64,000 bases of DNA from Cryobacterium suzukii (GTDB lineage: Bacteria; Actinomycetota; Actinomycetes; Actinomycetales; Microbacteriaceae): assembly GCF_004403185.1 (NCBI RefSeq), contig NZ_SOHJ01000011.1, positions 434,001 to 498,000 on the forward strand, written 5' to 3'. A program made the position numbers and the translations under genes. This document shows, piece after piece, positions 36,866-46,253 of the stretch; positions within the stretch are counted from its first letter, which is position 1, and each line of letters starts with the position of its first letter. Under the pieces are notes generated by a model. It saw only the letters and a program-made list of their open reading frames with translations, did no database searches and was not told the origin of the DNA.

Positions 36866-38049
36866 CAGAGCCTCTCGATCAGGGTGGCATTGGCCATGCC
36901 GCCGCCCTCGCACATGGCCTGCAGGCCCCACCGGCCACCGGTCATTTCCAGGTGGTTGAGCAGGGTACCGAGCAGGCGCGTGCCAGAGGAACCGAGGGCG
37001 TGGCCGAGGGCGATAGCGCCACCACGCGGGTTGAGGCAGTCGGGGTCTGCGCCCGTCTCGCGTAGCCACGCCAGCGGCACGCTCGCGAAGGCCTCGTTGA
37101 TCTCGTAGGCGTCGATGTCGTCGATACTCAGGCCAGCCCGCGAGAGGATGCGCTGGGTCGCCGGAATCACGCCGGTCAGCATGAGCAGTGGGTCGCTGCC
37201 CACCACGGTGAAACTGTGAAATCGGGCGCGCGGGTTCAATCCGAGCTGCGCGGCCCGTTTAGCGCTCATGATCAGGGTCGCCGAGGCGCCGTCGGTCAGC
37301 GGCGAGGAGTTGCCGGCCGTGACATGCCAGCCGAGCTTGGGAAATCGGGCGGCGAGAGCGTCGGTGCGAAAGGCGGGGCGCAGACCCGCCAGCGAGGCGT
37401 GCGACGTGCCCGCGCGGATGGTCTCGTCCTCGCTGACCACGCTGCCGTCCGGCCGGGTGACGGTCACGATTTCGCCAGCGAAATCTCCCCGCTCGGCCGC
37501 CGCAGCTGCGAGCCGGTGGGAGCGGGCCGCGTAGCTGTCGAGGGCGTCGCGGCCAAGGTTCCATTTCTGGTTGATGAGCTCGGCGGAGACGCCCTGATTG
37601 ACGAGGCCATCGGGGTAGCGCTCGTGCATAAGCGTGCCGTATGGGTCTTGGGAGCCGACCGATGACCCGAGGGGAACGCGGCTCATCGACTCGACGCCGC
37701 ACGCGATGACGATGTCAGCGCTGCCGCTCATGACGGCCTGGGCGGCGAAGGCGGTAGCTTGCTGGCTGGATCCGCACTGCCGGTCGATCGTGGTGCCGGG
37801 AACGGTGTCGGGGAACCCGGCGCTCAGCAGAGCAGTGCGGGTGACGTTGTTGCTCTGCTCGCCGACCTGGCTGACGCAGCCGCCGATCACGTCGTCAACG
37901 AGCGCCGGGTCGAGGTTGTTTCGGCCGACCAGTTCGCGCAGCACAGTGGCCAGGAGGTCGGCCGGATGAATGCCATCGAGAGCTCCCCCGGGTTTGCCCC
38001 GGCCCGACGGAGTACGCAAAACATCTACGATGACAGCTTCATTGCTCAT
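36865..38049 (-). CDS. Acetyl-CoA C-acyltransferase (thiolase)
   Basis: About 394 residues, thiolase family. The acyl-accepting Cys is in [11 protein letters not shown] (about residue 88), the His/Asn motif region is [27 protein letters not shown] stands for the usual GHPxGxSG loop, and the C-terminal CEGGGMANA holds the second catalytic Cys. Probably degradative thiolase of a short or branched acyl-CoA. ATG 38049 is preferred over a GTG two codons upstream because TAGGCT lies exactly six bases before it. Confidence 0.9.
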   Translation of the reverse strand: MSNEAVIVDVLRTPSGRGKPGGALDGIHPADLLATVLRELVGRNNLDPALVDDVIGGCVSQVGEQSNNVTRTALLSAGFPDTVPGTTIDRQCGSSQQATAFAAQAVMSGSADIVIACGVESMSRVPLGSSVGSQDPYGTLMHERYPDGLVNQGVSAELINQKWNLGRDALDSYAARSHRLAAAAAERGDFAGEIVTVTRPDGSVVSEDETIRAGTSHASLAGLRPAFRTDALAARFPKLGWHVTAGNSSPLTDGASATLIMSAKRAAQLGLNPRARFHSFTVVGSDPLLMLTGVIPATQRILSRAGLSIDDIDAYEINEAFASVPLAWLRETGADPDCLNPRGGAIALGHALGSSGTRLLGTLLNHLEMTGGRWGLQAMCEGGGMANATLIERL

Positions 38050-38055
38050 GACCAC

Positions 38056-38061
38056 AGCCTA
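38056..38061 (-). promoter_or_regulatory. -10 hexamer TAGGCT, leaderless start of the thiolase gene
   Basis: Minus-strand TAGGCT, six bases (GTGGTC), ATG at 38049. Confidence 0.55.
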
Positions 38062-38100
38062 GGCCCGCCGGAGCGACCGCAGCGGGCAAGCTGTGTTCGG

Positions 38101-38907
38101 TTACCCGGAGAGCGCCCACATGGCGACTGCACTCGCCGCGGCGACGTTGAGCGAGTCGATGCCGTGCTTCATTGGAATCTGCACGACGCTGTCCGACGAT
38201 GAAAGCGCCTCGGGCGTGAGCCCCTCGCCTTCGGCGCCGAGCAGCAGCGCCAGGCGCTCGTGCCCGGTGCCGTCGAAGTCGCGCAAGCTGACGGCGTCCT
38301 GGGTCAGCGCGAGAGCGGCGACGTGAAAACCGTGCCGCGTGAGCAGGGCACGAGTCTCCGCCCACTCACCGACGCGGGTCCACGGTACCTGCAGCACTGT
38401 GCCCATAGACACGCGGATGGCCCGGCGGTAGAACGGGTCTGAGCAACGGGGCGTGACCAGAATGGCATCCGCTCCGATGGCGCCGGCCGAGCGAAAGATA
38501 GCGCCGACGTTGGTGGGGTCGGACACGTTTTCGAGAATGACGATGCGGCGCGCACCAGCCAGCAATGTGTCGGCAGAGGGCAGTTCGGGCCGGTGCATCG
38601 AGGCGATCAGCCCGCGGTGCAAGATATACCCGGTGAGTTCGGCGAGCATTTCCCCGGGGCCCACGAACACAGGAACCTCGGCCGCGAAGTCGCCGAGCAC
38701 CGCGAGAGCCTCGTCGGCCGTGTTGCCGAGCGCGAGCACCGACCGCGGAACATGTCCCGCGCGCAGTGCCCGTTCGAGCACGAGCGCCGATTCGGCGATG
38801 TAGAGTCCGTGCTCGGTGCCGCGGGCCTTCTTGAGGGCCACGTCGGTGAGGTGGGCGTAGTCGACCAGTCGCGGGTCGCTCAGGTCGTCGATCGCGATCA
38901 AGGGCAT
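38101..38907 (-). CDS. TrmH/SpoU-family RNA 2'-O-methyltransferase
   Basis: 268-residue SPOUT methyltransferase. The three SpoU motifs are visible: NVSDPTNVGAIFRSAGAIG with the catalytic Arg, LLLGAEGEGL, and IPMKHGIDSLNVAAASAVAMW forming the knot that binds S-adenosylmethionine. The N-terminal about 95 residues resemble the substrate-binding domain of rRNA-type members. Likely modifies rRNA or tRNA ribose; the exact site cannot be assigned. ATG 38907 with TAGACT six bases upstream indicates a leaderless mRNA. Confidence 0.9.
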   Translation of the reverse strand: MPLIAIDDLSDPRLVDYAHLTDVALKKARGTEHGLYIAESALVLERALRAGHVPRSVLALGNTADEALAVLGDFAAEVPVFVGPGEMLAELTGYILHRGLIASMHRPELPSADTLLAGARRIVILENVSDPTNVGAIFRSAGAIGADAILVTPRCSDPFYRRAIRVSMGTVLQVPWTRVGEWAETRALLTRHGFHVAALALTQDAVSLRDFDGTGHERLALLLGAEGEGLTPEALSSSDSVVQIPMKHGIDSLNVAAASAVAMWALSG

Positions 38908-38913
38908 CCGCAA

Positions 38914-38919
38914 AGTCTA
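38914..38919 (-). promoter_or_regulatory. -10 hexamer TAGACT, leaderless start of the TrmH-like gene
   Basis: Minus-strand TAGACT, six bases (TTGCGG), ATG at 38907. Confidence 0.55.
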
Positions 38920-38972
38920 ACCAGCGGCCCGGCCGGGCACCGTGCGCCCGGCCGGAATACGGCTTCTGTCCG

Positions 38973-40454
38973 TTACGGGGTCGGCGTGAGCGTGTATTTC
39001 GTCGACAGGTACTCCTGGATACCCTCGAGTCCGCCCTCGCGGCCGAGTCCGGACTGCTTGACACCGCCGAACGGTGCGGCGGCGTTGGAGACGACGCCGG
39101 TGTTCAGGCCCATCATGCCGGTCTGCAGCTTGTCGATCATGCGCTGTCCCCGGGCCAGGTCGGTCGTGAACACGTAGCTGATCAGGCCGAACTCTGTGTC
39201 GTTGGCGAGGCGCACGGCATCCGCTTCGTCGGTGAACGTGCTGATCGCGAGCACCGGGCCGAAGATTTCGTCGCGCAGAATATCGCTGCCCGGCTTGACA
39301 TCGGTGAGCACGGTGGGCGCGTAGAAGGTGCCCTCACGCTCGATCGCCGCGCCGCCGGTGAGCAGGGTCGCGCCGCGGGTGAGGGCGTCCTGCACGAGGG
39401 AATCGGCCTTGGCGACGGCTTTGCCATCGATCAGCGGGCCGATGGTAATGCCGGTTTCTGTACCACGCCCGATCTGGAACGCCTCGACCTTGTCGGTGAT
39501 ACGCCGGGCGAATTCGACGGCGACGGACTCGTGCACGATGAAGCGGTTGGCCGCGGTGCAGGCCTGGCCAATGTTACGGAACTTGGCGATGAGGGCGCCG
39601 TCGACGGCTTTGTCGAGGTCGGCGTCAGCGAAGACGACGAACGGGGCGTTGCCGCCGAGTTCCATCGAGGTGCGCAGCACGTTCTCGGCGGAAAGCTTGA
39701 TGAGCGACTTACCGACCGCGGTCGACCCGGTAAAGCTGAGCTTGCGGAGGCGTGGGTCGGCGATGATCGGCTCAGTGACCGCGCCCGACTGCGACGTCGT
39801 GATGACGTTGACAACGCCGGCGGGCAGGCCGGCCTCCTCGAGCAGGGCCACGAAGTGCAGGGTCGTCAGCGGTGTGAGTGCGGCGGGCTTGACGACGACG
39901 GTGCAGCCGGCGGCGAGTGCCGGGGCGATCTTGCGGGTCGCCATGGCCAGCGGAAAGTTCCACGGGGTGATTAAGAGGCAGGGGCCGACCGGGTGCTGGG
40001 TGACGATCATGCGACCGGTTCCCTCTGGATTGGCGCCATAGCGGCCGCTGATGCGCACGGCTTCCTCGCTGAACCAGCGCAAAAACTCGCCGCCGTAGGC
40101 AACCTCGCCGAGTGCCTCTGGCAGGGGCTTGCCCATTTCGATGGTCATGAGCAGCGCGAACTCCTGCTTGCGTTCCTGCAGCAGGTCAAAGGCTCGGCGC
40201 AGGATTTCGCCGCGCGCGCGGGCCGGAGTCGCTGCCCAATCGGCCTGCGCGGCGTCGGCGGCGTCGAGGGCTGCGGCGCCGTCGGCTACGCTCGCGTCGG
40301 CGATGGTCTTGATGACTCGGCCGGTAGCCGGGTCGGTGACATCAAGGGTGCGCCCGCCTGTGGCGGCGACCCACTTGCCGTTGATATAGAGCTGGCTGGG
40401 CACGCGCGCGAGCAGCTCGGATTCGTTCGTTGGCGCTTCGGTAACAACCGTCAT
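38973..40454 (-). CDS. gabD: Succinate-semialdehyde dehydrogenase (NADP-type)
   Basis: 493-residue aldehyde dehydrogenase oxidising succinic semialdehyde to succinate. Motifs: LLITPWNFPLAMATRKIAPAL, FTGSTAVGKSLI, the general-base Glu in MELGGNAPFVVF and the nucleophilic Cys in NIGQACTAANRF, all as in GabD. GGGAG five bases upstream supports ATG 40454. It is divergent from the homoprotocatechuate cluster, whose aldolase HpaI releases succinic semialdehyde, so it most likely completes that pathway to the TCA cycle. Confidence 0.92.
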   Translation of the reverse strand: MTVVTEAPTNESELLARVPSQLYINGKWVAATGGRTLDVTDPATGRVIKTIADASVADGAAALDAADAAQADWAATPARARGEILRRAFDLLQERKQEFALLMTIEMGKPLPEALGEVAYGGEFLRWFSEEAVRISGRYGANPEGTGRMIVTQHPVGPCLLITPWNFPLAMATRKIAPALAAGCTVVVKPAALTPLTTLHFVALLEEAGLPAGVVNVITTSQSGAVTEPIIADPRLRKLSFTGSTAVGKSLIKLSAENVLRTSMELGGNAPFVVFADADLDKAVDGALIAKFRNIGQACTAANRFIVHESVAVEFARRITDKVEAFQIGRGTETGITIGPLIDGKAVAKADSLVQDALTRGATLLTGGAAIEREGTFYAPTVLTDVKPGSDILRDEIFGPVLAISTFTDEADAVRLANDTEFGLISYVFTTDLARGQRMIDKLQTGMMGLNTGVVSNAAAPFGGVKQSGLGREGGLEGIQEYLSTKYTLTPTP

Positions 40455-40579
40455 TGCATCTCCCATGCTCGTATCTGCCCGTCGATCTGACGGTATTAGC
40501 CTAGCTGCGCCCACCGACGGGGTCGCGGGCCGCTCGGTTTCATGATCGAGCCGCTGATCAACGGGGTTGCGTCTTTGGC

Positions 40580-40594
40580 ATGATCGTATATCAT
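40580..40594. promoter_or_regulatory. GntR-type operator-like palindrome upstream of the hpa operon
   Basis: ATGAT-CGTAT-ATCAT, perfect 5-bp arms around an AT-rich centre, about 37 bases before the hpaG start and 125 bases before gabD. It resembles sites of FCD-type GntR regulators. Likely bound by the GntR protein encoded second in the operon. Confidence 0.5.
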
Positions 40595-40630
40595 TTCAAA
40601 TACACACGCAGCGCTGCGAGAGGACATCAC

Positions 40631-42097
40631 ATGCAGAACCCCGCACCATTCACCGGTACCCCCGGAAAGGTGATCGCCCTGCACCTCAACTACCCCTCCC
40701 GCATTGCTCAGCGCGGCCGCGTGCCGGAACAGCCCTCCTACTTTCTGAAGCCCGGCACCTCGGTGAGCGCGTCGGGCACCCCCATCGAACGCCCGGCCGG
40801 CACCGAACTGCTCGCCTTCGAAGGTGAGATCGCCCTGATCATCGGCCACAGCATCCGTCGAGTGAACCCGGAACAGGGCTGGGCGGCCGTCTCTGGCGTC
40901 ACCGCCGCCAACGACTTCGGCGTCTACGATCTGCGCTACGCCGACAAGGGGTCGAATCTGAAGTCCAAGGGCGGCGACGGCTTCACCCCGCTCGGCCCGA
41001 ACGTGCTCAACGCCAGAGGCGTTGAACCCGATGCCCTGCGGGTGCGCACCTGGGTCAATGGCAAGTTGGTGCAGGAAGACACCACCGCGCAGCTGGTCTT
41101 CCCGTTCGGCCGTCTGGTTGCCGATCTCTCCCAGTTGATGACGCTCGAACCGGGCGACGTGATTCTCACCGGAACCCCGGCCGGCTCCTCCGTGGTGCAG
41201 CCCGGTGATGTGGTCGAGGTCGAAGTCGATGCCCCGACCGCGCCGGGCGCGCCGAGCAGCGGGCGGCTGGTCACACCGGTCGTCGCTGGCGCGGTCGCGA
41301 TGGCCGAATACGGCGCCGGCCCGAAGATCGACGATCTGCAGCGGGCTGAGGCGTGGGGGTCAGCCGAAGCGGCCGGATTACCGGCATCGACCGGCCCCGC
41401 CACCATTTTGACCGACGAGCTCAAAGCGAAGATTAACTCGGTTGGCACCGCCACGCTCAGTTCCCAACTGCGCAAACGCGGCCTGAACAACGTCTCGATC
41501 GACGGGCTTCAGTCCACTCGTCCCACCAAACGTCTGGTGGGGCTCGCCCGAACCCTGCGATTCATTCCCAACCGGGAAGACCTCTTCATCTCCCACGGCG
41601 GCGGCTACAACGCGCAGAAGCGCGCCTTTGACTCGCTGCGCCCCGATGATGTACTCGTGATCGAGGCCCGCGGCGAGACCGGTACCGGCACGGTCGGGGA
41701 CATCCTCGCCCTCCGCGCCCAGGTGAACGGCGCGGCCGGTCTGGTGACGGATGGTGGGGTGCGCGACGTGACCGCCGTGGCCGCCCTCGAGATCCCCACC
41801 TACTTCGCCAACGCACATCCGGCCGTTCTCGGCCGCAGGCACGTGCCGTGGGACACGGACCTCACCATTTCCTGCGGCGGTGCGGCCGTGCAGCCCGGCG
41901 ATGTGATCGTGGGAGACGCCGACGGCGTGCTTGTGATTCCGCCGCGCTTAATCGAGGAGGTCGTGACCGACGCGATCGAGCAGGAGCGTGAGGAGACCTT
42001 TATCGCCGAGATGGTTGCCGCGGGCGAGGGCGTCGACGGGCTGTACCCGCTGAACGCCACGTGGAAAGGACGGTACCAGGAATGGCTATCCCAGTGA
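40631..42097 (+). CDS. hpaG: HpaG-like FAH-fold isomerase/decarboxylase fused to an RraA-like domain
   Basis: 488-residue two-domain protein. Residues about 10-220 are a fumarylacetoacetate-hydrolase fold (GEIALIIGHSIRRV, AANDFGVYDLR, KGGDGFTPLGP, VILTGTPAGSS) as in HpaG, which decarboxylates and isomerises 5-oxopent-3-ene-1,2,5-tricarboxylate. Residues about 265-475 are RraA-like (EARGETGTGTVGDILALRA, GLVTDGGVRDV, DVIVGDADGVLVIPP), a fold with oxaloacetate-decarboxylase and HMG-aldolase members. Enterobacterial HpaG is instead two FAH domains. First gene of the hpa operon; a GAGAGG site lies upstream. The last 16 bases overlap the gntR gene. Confidence 0.85.
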   Translation: MQNPAPFTGTPGKVIALHLNYPSRIAQRGRVPEQPSYFLKPGTSVSASGTPIERPAGTELLAFEGEIALIIGHSIRRVNPEQGWAAVSGVTAANDFGVYDLRYADKGSNLKSKGGDGFTPLGPNVLNARGVEPDALRVRTWVNGKLVQEDTTAQLVFPFGRLVADLSQLMTLEPGDVILTGTPAGSSVVQPGDVVEVEVDAPTAPGAPSSGRLVTPVVAGAVAMAEYGAGPKIDDLQRAEAWGSAEAAGLPASTGPATILTDELKAKINSVGTATLSSQLRKRGLNNVSIDGLQSTRPTKRLVGLARTLRFIPNREDLFISHGGGYNAQKRAFDSLRPDDVLVIEARGETGTGTVGDILALRAQVNGAAGLVTDGGVRDVTAVAALEIPTYFANAHPAVLGRRHVPWDTDLTISCGGAAVQPGDVIVGDADGVLVIPPRLIEEVVTDAIEQEREETFIAEMVAAGEGVDGLYPLNATWKGRYQEWLSQ

Positions 42098-42798
42098 CGG
42101 TCCCGCCCATCGGCCTGAGCAAGTCCCAACTCGCCTATCAATGGATCAAGGCGCGCATCTCAGACGGAACGTTCACGCCGGGCTACCGTTTAGTCCTGGG
42201 CGCGATCGGTAAGGACCTGGGCGTGAGCGTCGTACCGGTGCGCGAGGCGATCCGCCGCCTCGAAGCGGAGGGGCTGGTCACCTTCGAGCGCAACGTCGGA
42301 GCGCAGGTCGCCATGCTCGAAGAGACCGAATATCTCTATACGATGCAAACGCTGAGTGTCGTGGAGGGCGTCGCGACCGCACTGTCGGCGCCGTTCATCA
42401 CCACCGCCGACATTGAACGCGCCCGCACGGTCAACCAGGCCATGGTCGCCTCCCTCGAAGACCTCAACCCGCACCGGTTCACCGAACTCAACCTCGAATT
42501 TCACTCGATCCTGTTCGAGAACTGCCCAAACCCGCACATCCTCGACCTGGTGCACCGCGGCTGGAACCGCATGAAGGTGCTGCGCGACTCGACCTTCAGT
42601 TTCGTGCCCGGCCGCGCCCGCGACTCAGTAGCCGAGCACGACAACCTGCTGCAGCTGATCGAGTCGGGCGCCGACGCGCTCACGCTCGAGCTGGCGGCGC
42701 GCGCCCACCGCACCGGCACACTGGATGCCTTCCTCGCTTACCAGAAATCGCATCACCCCCACCCAGCATCCGACCCGTCCCCGAGAAAGAGAGCCTGA
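42082..42798 (+). CDS. GntR-family (FCD) transcriptional regulator
   Basis: About 238 residues. The N-terminal winged helix (GLSKSQLAYQWIKARISDGTFTPG then VVPVREAIRRLEAEGLV) is typical GntR; the C-terminal all-helical FCD domain follows, with HRFTELNLEFHSILFENC holding metal-ligand-like His residues. It sits inside the hpa operon and probably represses it, with an aromatic intermediate as inducer. ATG 42082 lies inside hpaG; GTG 42094, overlapping the hpaG stop, is an in-frame alternative. Confidence 0.88.
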   Translation: MAIPVTVPPIGLSKSQLAYQWIKARISDGTFTPGYRLVLGAIGKDLGVSVVPVREAIRRLEAEGLVTFERNVGAQVAMLEETEYLYTMQTLSVVEGVATALSAPFITTADIERARTVNQAMVASLEDLNPHRFTELNLEFHSILFENCPNPHILDLVHRGWNRMKVLRDSTFSFVPGRARDSVAEHDNLLQLIESGADALTLELAARAHRTGTLDAFLAYQKSHHPHPASDPSPRKRA

Positions 42799-42801
42799 CC
42801 G

Positions 42802-44316
42802 ATGACACAGACGTCTGTCCAGACCACACACTACGTACCGGCCGACCTGCCCACCAGCATCCGTCATTTCATCGGTGGAGAATTCGTCGACAGCGTCGGC
42901 GGCGAGACGTTCGACGTGCTCGACCCGGTCTCGAACCAGACCTACGCCACCGCGGCCGCCGGCCAGCAGGCCGACATTGATCTGGCCGTGGCTGCCGCGA
43001 AGGAAGCCTTCTCCAGTGGACCGTGGCCGCGCCTGCTGCCCCGCGCCCGGGCCAGGGTGCTGCACCGCATCGCCGACGCCGTCGAGGCGCAGGATGCCCG
43101 GCTCGCCGAGCTGGAAACCTTCGATACCGGGCTGCCGATCACCCAGGCCCTCGGCCAGGCGCAACGCGCGGCCGAGAACTTTCGCTTCTTCGCCGACCTG
43201 ATCGTGGCGCAGGCCGACGACACCTACAAGGTTCCGGGCAAGCAGATCAACTACGTCAACCGCAAGCCGGTCGGTGTGGCCGGGCTGATCACGCCGTGGA
43301 ACACCCCCTTCATGCTCGAAAGCTGGAAGCTGGCCCCCGCGCTCGCTTCCGGCTGCACCGTCGTGCTGAAACCGGCCGAATTCACGCCGCTGTCGGCGAG
43401 TCTCTGGTCCGAGATCTTTCGCACTGCCGGGGTGCCCGACGGTGTGTTCAACCTGGTCAACGGCATCGGCGAGGAGGCCGGCGATGCGCTGGTCAAGCAT
43501 CCCGATGTGCCGCTCATCTCCTTCACCGGCGAGACCACGACCGGCCAGACCATCTACCGAAACTGCGCCGCGAACCTGAAGGGCATGTCGATGGAGCTCG
43601 GCGGCAAGTCGCCCGCCGTGGTCTTTGCCGATGCCGACCTTGACGCCGCCATCGACTCGACCCTGTTCGGCGTGTTCTCGCTCAACGGCGAGCGCTGCAC
43701 CGCGTCGAGCCGCATCCTGGTGGAACGCTCCATTTATGACGATTTCTGCGCCCGCTATGCGGCCCGCGCTGCGAGCATCGTGGTCGGCGACCCTCATGAC
43801 CCGAAGACCGAGGTCGGCGCACTCGTTCACCCGGAGCACTACGCCAAGGTCATGAGCTACGTCGAAATCGGCAAGACCGAGGGTCGCCTGCTCGCCGGCG
43901 GCGGCCGCCCCGATGGACTGCCAGAGGGCAACTATGTCTCCCCAACGGTCTTCGCCGACGTCGCGCCGACCGCCCGCATCTTTCAGGAGGAGATCTTCGG
44001 CCCGGTCGTAGCCATCACCCCCTTTGACACGGATGCCGAAGCGCTCGCGTTAGCCAACGGGGTCAAGTACGGGCTGGCGGCCTACATCTGGACCACCGAC
44101 CTCACCCGCGCGCACAACTTCGCGCAGTCGGTCGATGCTGGAATGGTCTGGTTGAACTCGCACAACGTGCGGGACCTGCGCACCCCGTTCGGCGGCGTCA
44201 AGGCTTCAGGCCTCGGCCACGAGGGCGGCTACCGCTCGATCGACTTCTACACCGACTCGCAGGCCGTGCACATCACGCTCGCGCCCGTGCACACGCCCCG
44301 CTTCGGCGGCAAGTAG
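42802..44316 (+). CDS. hpaE: 5-carboxymethyl-2-hydroxymuconate-semialdehyde dehydrogenase
   Basis: 504-residue aldehyde dehydrogenase that oxidises the HpaD ring-cleavage product to 5-carboxymethyl-2-hydroxymuconate. Motifs: GLITPWNTPFMLESWKLAPAL, the Glu in MSMELGGKSPAVVF and the Cys in LNGERCTASSRI. Length and motifs match HpaE. It starts three bases after the gntR stop, so the two are co-transcribed. Assignment relies on the dioxygenase immediately downstream as well as on sequence. Confidence 0.9.
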   Translation: MTQTSVQTTHYVPADLPTSIRHFIGGEFVDSVGGETFDVLDPVSNQTYATAAAGQQADIDLAVAAAKEAFSSGPWPRLLPRARARVLHRIADAVEAQDARLAELETFDTGLPITQALGQAQRAAENFRFFADLIVAQADDTYKVPGKQINYVNRKPVGVAGLITPWNTPFMLESWKLAPALASGCTVVLKPAEFTPLSASLWSEIFRTAGVPDGVFNLVNGIGEEAGDALVKHPDVPLISFTGETTTGQTIYRNCAANLKGMSMELGGKSPAVVFADADLDAAIDSTLFGVFSLNGERCTASSRILVERSIYDDFCARYAARAASIVVGDPHDPKTEVGALVHPEHYAKVMSYVEIGKTEGRLLAGGGRPDGLPEGNYVSPTVFADVAPTARIFQEEIFGPVVAITPFDTDAEALALANGVKYGLAAYIWTTDLTRAHNFAQSVDAGMVWLNSHNVRDLRTPFGGVKASGLGHEGGYRSIDFYTDSQAVHITLAPVHTPRFGGK

Positions 44317-44378
44317 CGCGCCCAGCATCCGCTTCACACCAGCAGTATCCCCGCATCACCTTCAACGAGGAGAACCCC

Positions 44379-45455
44379 ATGACACTTAACCCGATCCCCA
44401 CCCCCACTGCTACCCCGCCCGACATCCTCCGCTGCGCCTACATGGACATCGTCGTGACCGACCTGGCCCGCTCACGCGAGTTCTACGTCGACATTCTCGG
44501 CCTCGTCGTTACAGAGGAGAGCGACACCGAGATCTACCTGCGCAGCTTCGAAGAGTTCATCCACCACAACCTCGTACTGCGCCAGGGGCCGATCGCCGCC
44601 GTCGCCGCGATGGCCTTCCGGGTGCGCAGCCCCGAAGACGTCGACCTCGCCGAGGCCTACTACCAGGAGCTCGGCTGCCGCACCGAACGCCGCACCGACG
44701 GCTTCGTCACGGGCATCGGCGACAGCGTACGTGTCGAAGACCCGCTCGGCTTTCCCTATGAGTTCTTTTACTCGACCACCCACGTTGAGCGCCTCGCCTG
44801 GCGCTACGACCTACAGGGTCCGGGCGCGCTCGTGCGCCTCGACCACTTCAACCAGGTCACGCCCGATGTCGGTCGTGGCCGCAAATACCTCGAAGACCTG
44901 GGCTTTCGTGTCACCGAAGACATTCAGGACTCCGACGGCGTCACCTACGCGGCCTGGATGCGCCGCAAGGACACCGTGCACGACACCGCCCTCACCGGCG
45001 GCAACGGGCCGCGCATGCACCACATCGCCTTCTCAACCCACGAGAAGCACAACATCATCTACATCTGCGACAAGCTCGGCGCGCTGCGCAAGAGCGACCT
45101 GATCGAGCGCGGACCCGGTCGCCACGGCGTCTCCAACGCGTTCTACCTCTACCTGCGCGACCCCGACGGCCACCGCGTCGAGATTTACACGCAGGACTAC
45201 TACACCGGCGACCCCGACAACCCCGTCGTCACCTGGGATGTGCACGACAACCAGCGCCGCGACTGGTGGGGCAACCCCGTCGTACCCAGCTGGTACACGG
45301 ATGCCTCGCTCGTGCTCGACCTCGACGGTAACCCCCAGCCGGTCACCCTGCGCACCGAGTCCAGCGAAATGGCCGTGACCGTCGGCGCCGATGGCTTCTC
45401 GTACACTCGCAAAGACGACGAGCTGGCCGGCTTCAAACTCGGCACCACCCTCTAG
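44379..45455 (+). CDS. hpaD: 3,4-dihydroxyphenylacetate (homoprotocatechuate) 2,3-dioxygenase
   Basis: 358-residue extradiol dioxygenase of the vicinal-oxygen-chelate type, cleaving homoprotocatechuate at the 2,3 bond. It resembles the Brevibacterium/Arthrobacter Fe(II)/Mn(II) enzymes in length. Two repeated modules are visible; the metal ligands are expected in VRLDHFNQV (His), RMHHIAFSTHEK (His) and HRVEIYTQDYY (Glu), and all are present. A GAGGAG site lies seven bases before the ATG. Key enzyme of the cluster. Confidence 0.93.
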   Translation: MTLNPIPTPTATPPDILRCAYMDIVVTDLARSREFYVDILGLVVTEESDTEIYLRSFEEFIHHNLVLRQGPIAAVAAMAFRVRSPEDVDLAEAYYQELGCRTERRTDGFVTGIGDSVRVEDPLGFPYEFFYSTTHVERLAWRYDLQGPGALVRLDHFNQVTPDVGRGRKYLEDLGFRVTEDIQDSDGVTYAAWMRRKDTVHDTALTGGNGPRMHHIAFSTHEKHNIIYICDKLGALRKSDLIERGPGRHGVSNAFYLYLRDPDGHRVEIYTQDYYTGDPDNPVVTWDVHDNQRRDWWGNPVVPSWYTDASLVLDLDGNPQPVTLRTESSEMAVTVGADGFSYTRKDDELAGFKLGTTL

Positions 45456-45467
45456 GAAGAAGCGCGC

Positions 45468-46253
45468 ATGCTTGACCAGTCAGCCATCGCAGAAATCGCA
45501 GACGAACTCGTCGCGGCCGGCCTAAACCGGTCTACCGTTCCCCTCCTGACCGCCCGCTACCCCGGCATGACCGTCGACGACGCCTACGCCGTGCAGAGCC
45601 TGTGGAAGGAGCGCGGCATCGCCGCCGGCCGCCGACTCGTCGGCCGAAAGATCGGCCTGACGTCCAAGGTCATGCAGGTTGCGACCGGCATCACCGAACC
45701 CGACTACGGTGTGATTTTCGCTGACGAGGTCTACGAGAATGGCGCAAGCATCCGTTTCGACAGCTTCTCGAACGTGCGAATTGAGGTCGAGCTCGCGTTC
45801 GTGCTCGGCAAGCCTCTGTCCGGGCCGAACTGCACCCTCTTCGACGTGCTCGATGCCACGGACTACGTGGTTCCGGCGTTGGAAATACTCAGTTCGCGCA
45901 TTGAAATGGCCGGCCGCACGATCGTCGATACCATCTCCGACAACGCGGCGATGGGCGGGATGGTGATCGGCGGCACGCCCGTGAAGGTCGGCGATATCGA
46001 CCTGCGCTGGGTGTCGGCGCTGCTCTATCGCAACCAGACCATAGAAGAATCCGGCGTGGCCGCGGCCGTGCTGAACCACCCCGCTGCCGGCGTCTACTGG
46101 CTGGCGAACAAGCTCGCTCAGCACGGAACCAGCCTTGAGGCCGGGGAGATCATTTTGGCCGGCTCGTTCACCCGCCCGATGTGGGTGGAACAGGGCGACA
46201 CCGTGCACGCCGACTACGGACCATTGGGAGCCATCACATGCCGATTCGAGTAG
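45468..46253 (+). CDS. hpaH: 2-oxo-hept-4-ene-1,7-dioate hydratase
   Basis: 261-residue FAH-superfamily hydratase adding water to 2-oxohept-4-ene-1,7-dioate. Motifs: RKIGLTSKVMQ, DYGVIFADEVYENG, RIEVELAFVLGKPL and DNAAMGGMVIGG are those of HpaH/MhpD-type enzymes with the Mg-binding acidic residues. Twelve bases separate it from hpaD; its end overlaps hpaI by 16 bases. Confidence 0.92.
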   Translation: MLDQSAIAEIADELVAAGLNRSTVPLLTARYPGMTVDDAYAVQSLWKERGIAAGRRLVGRKIGLTSKVMQVATGITEPDYGVIFADEVYENGASIRFDSFSNVRIEVELAFVLGKPLSGPNCTLFDVLDATDYVVPALEILSSRIEMAGRTIVDTISDNAAMGGMVIGGTPVKVGDIDLRWVSALLYRNQTIEESGVAAAVLNHPAAGVYWLANKLAQHGTSLEAGEIILAGSFTRPMWVEQGDTVHADYGPLGAITCRFE

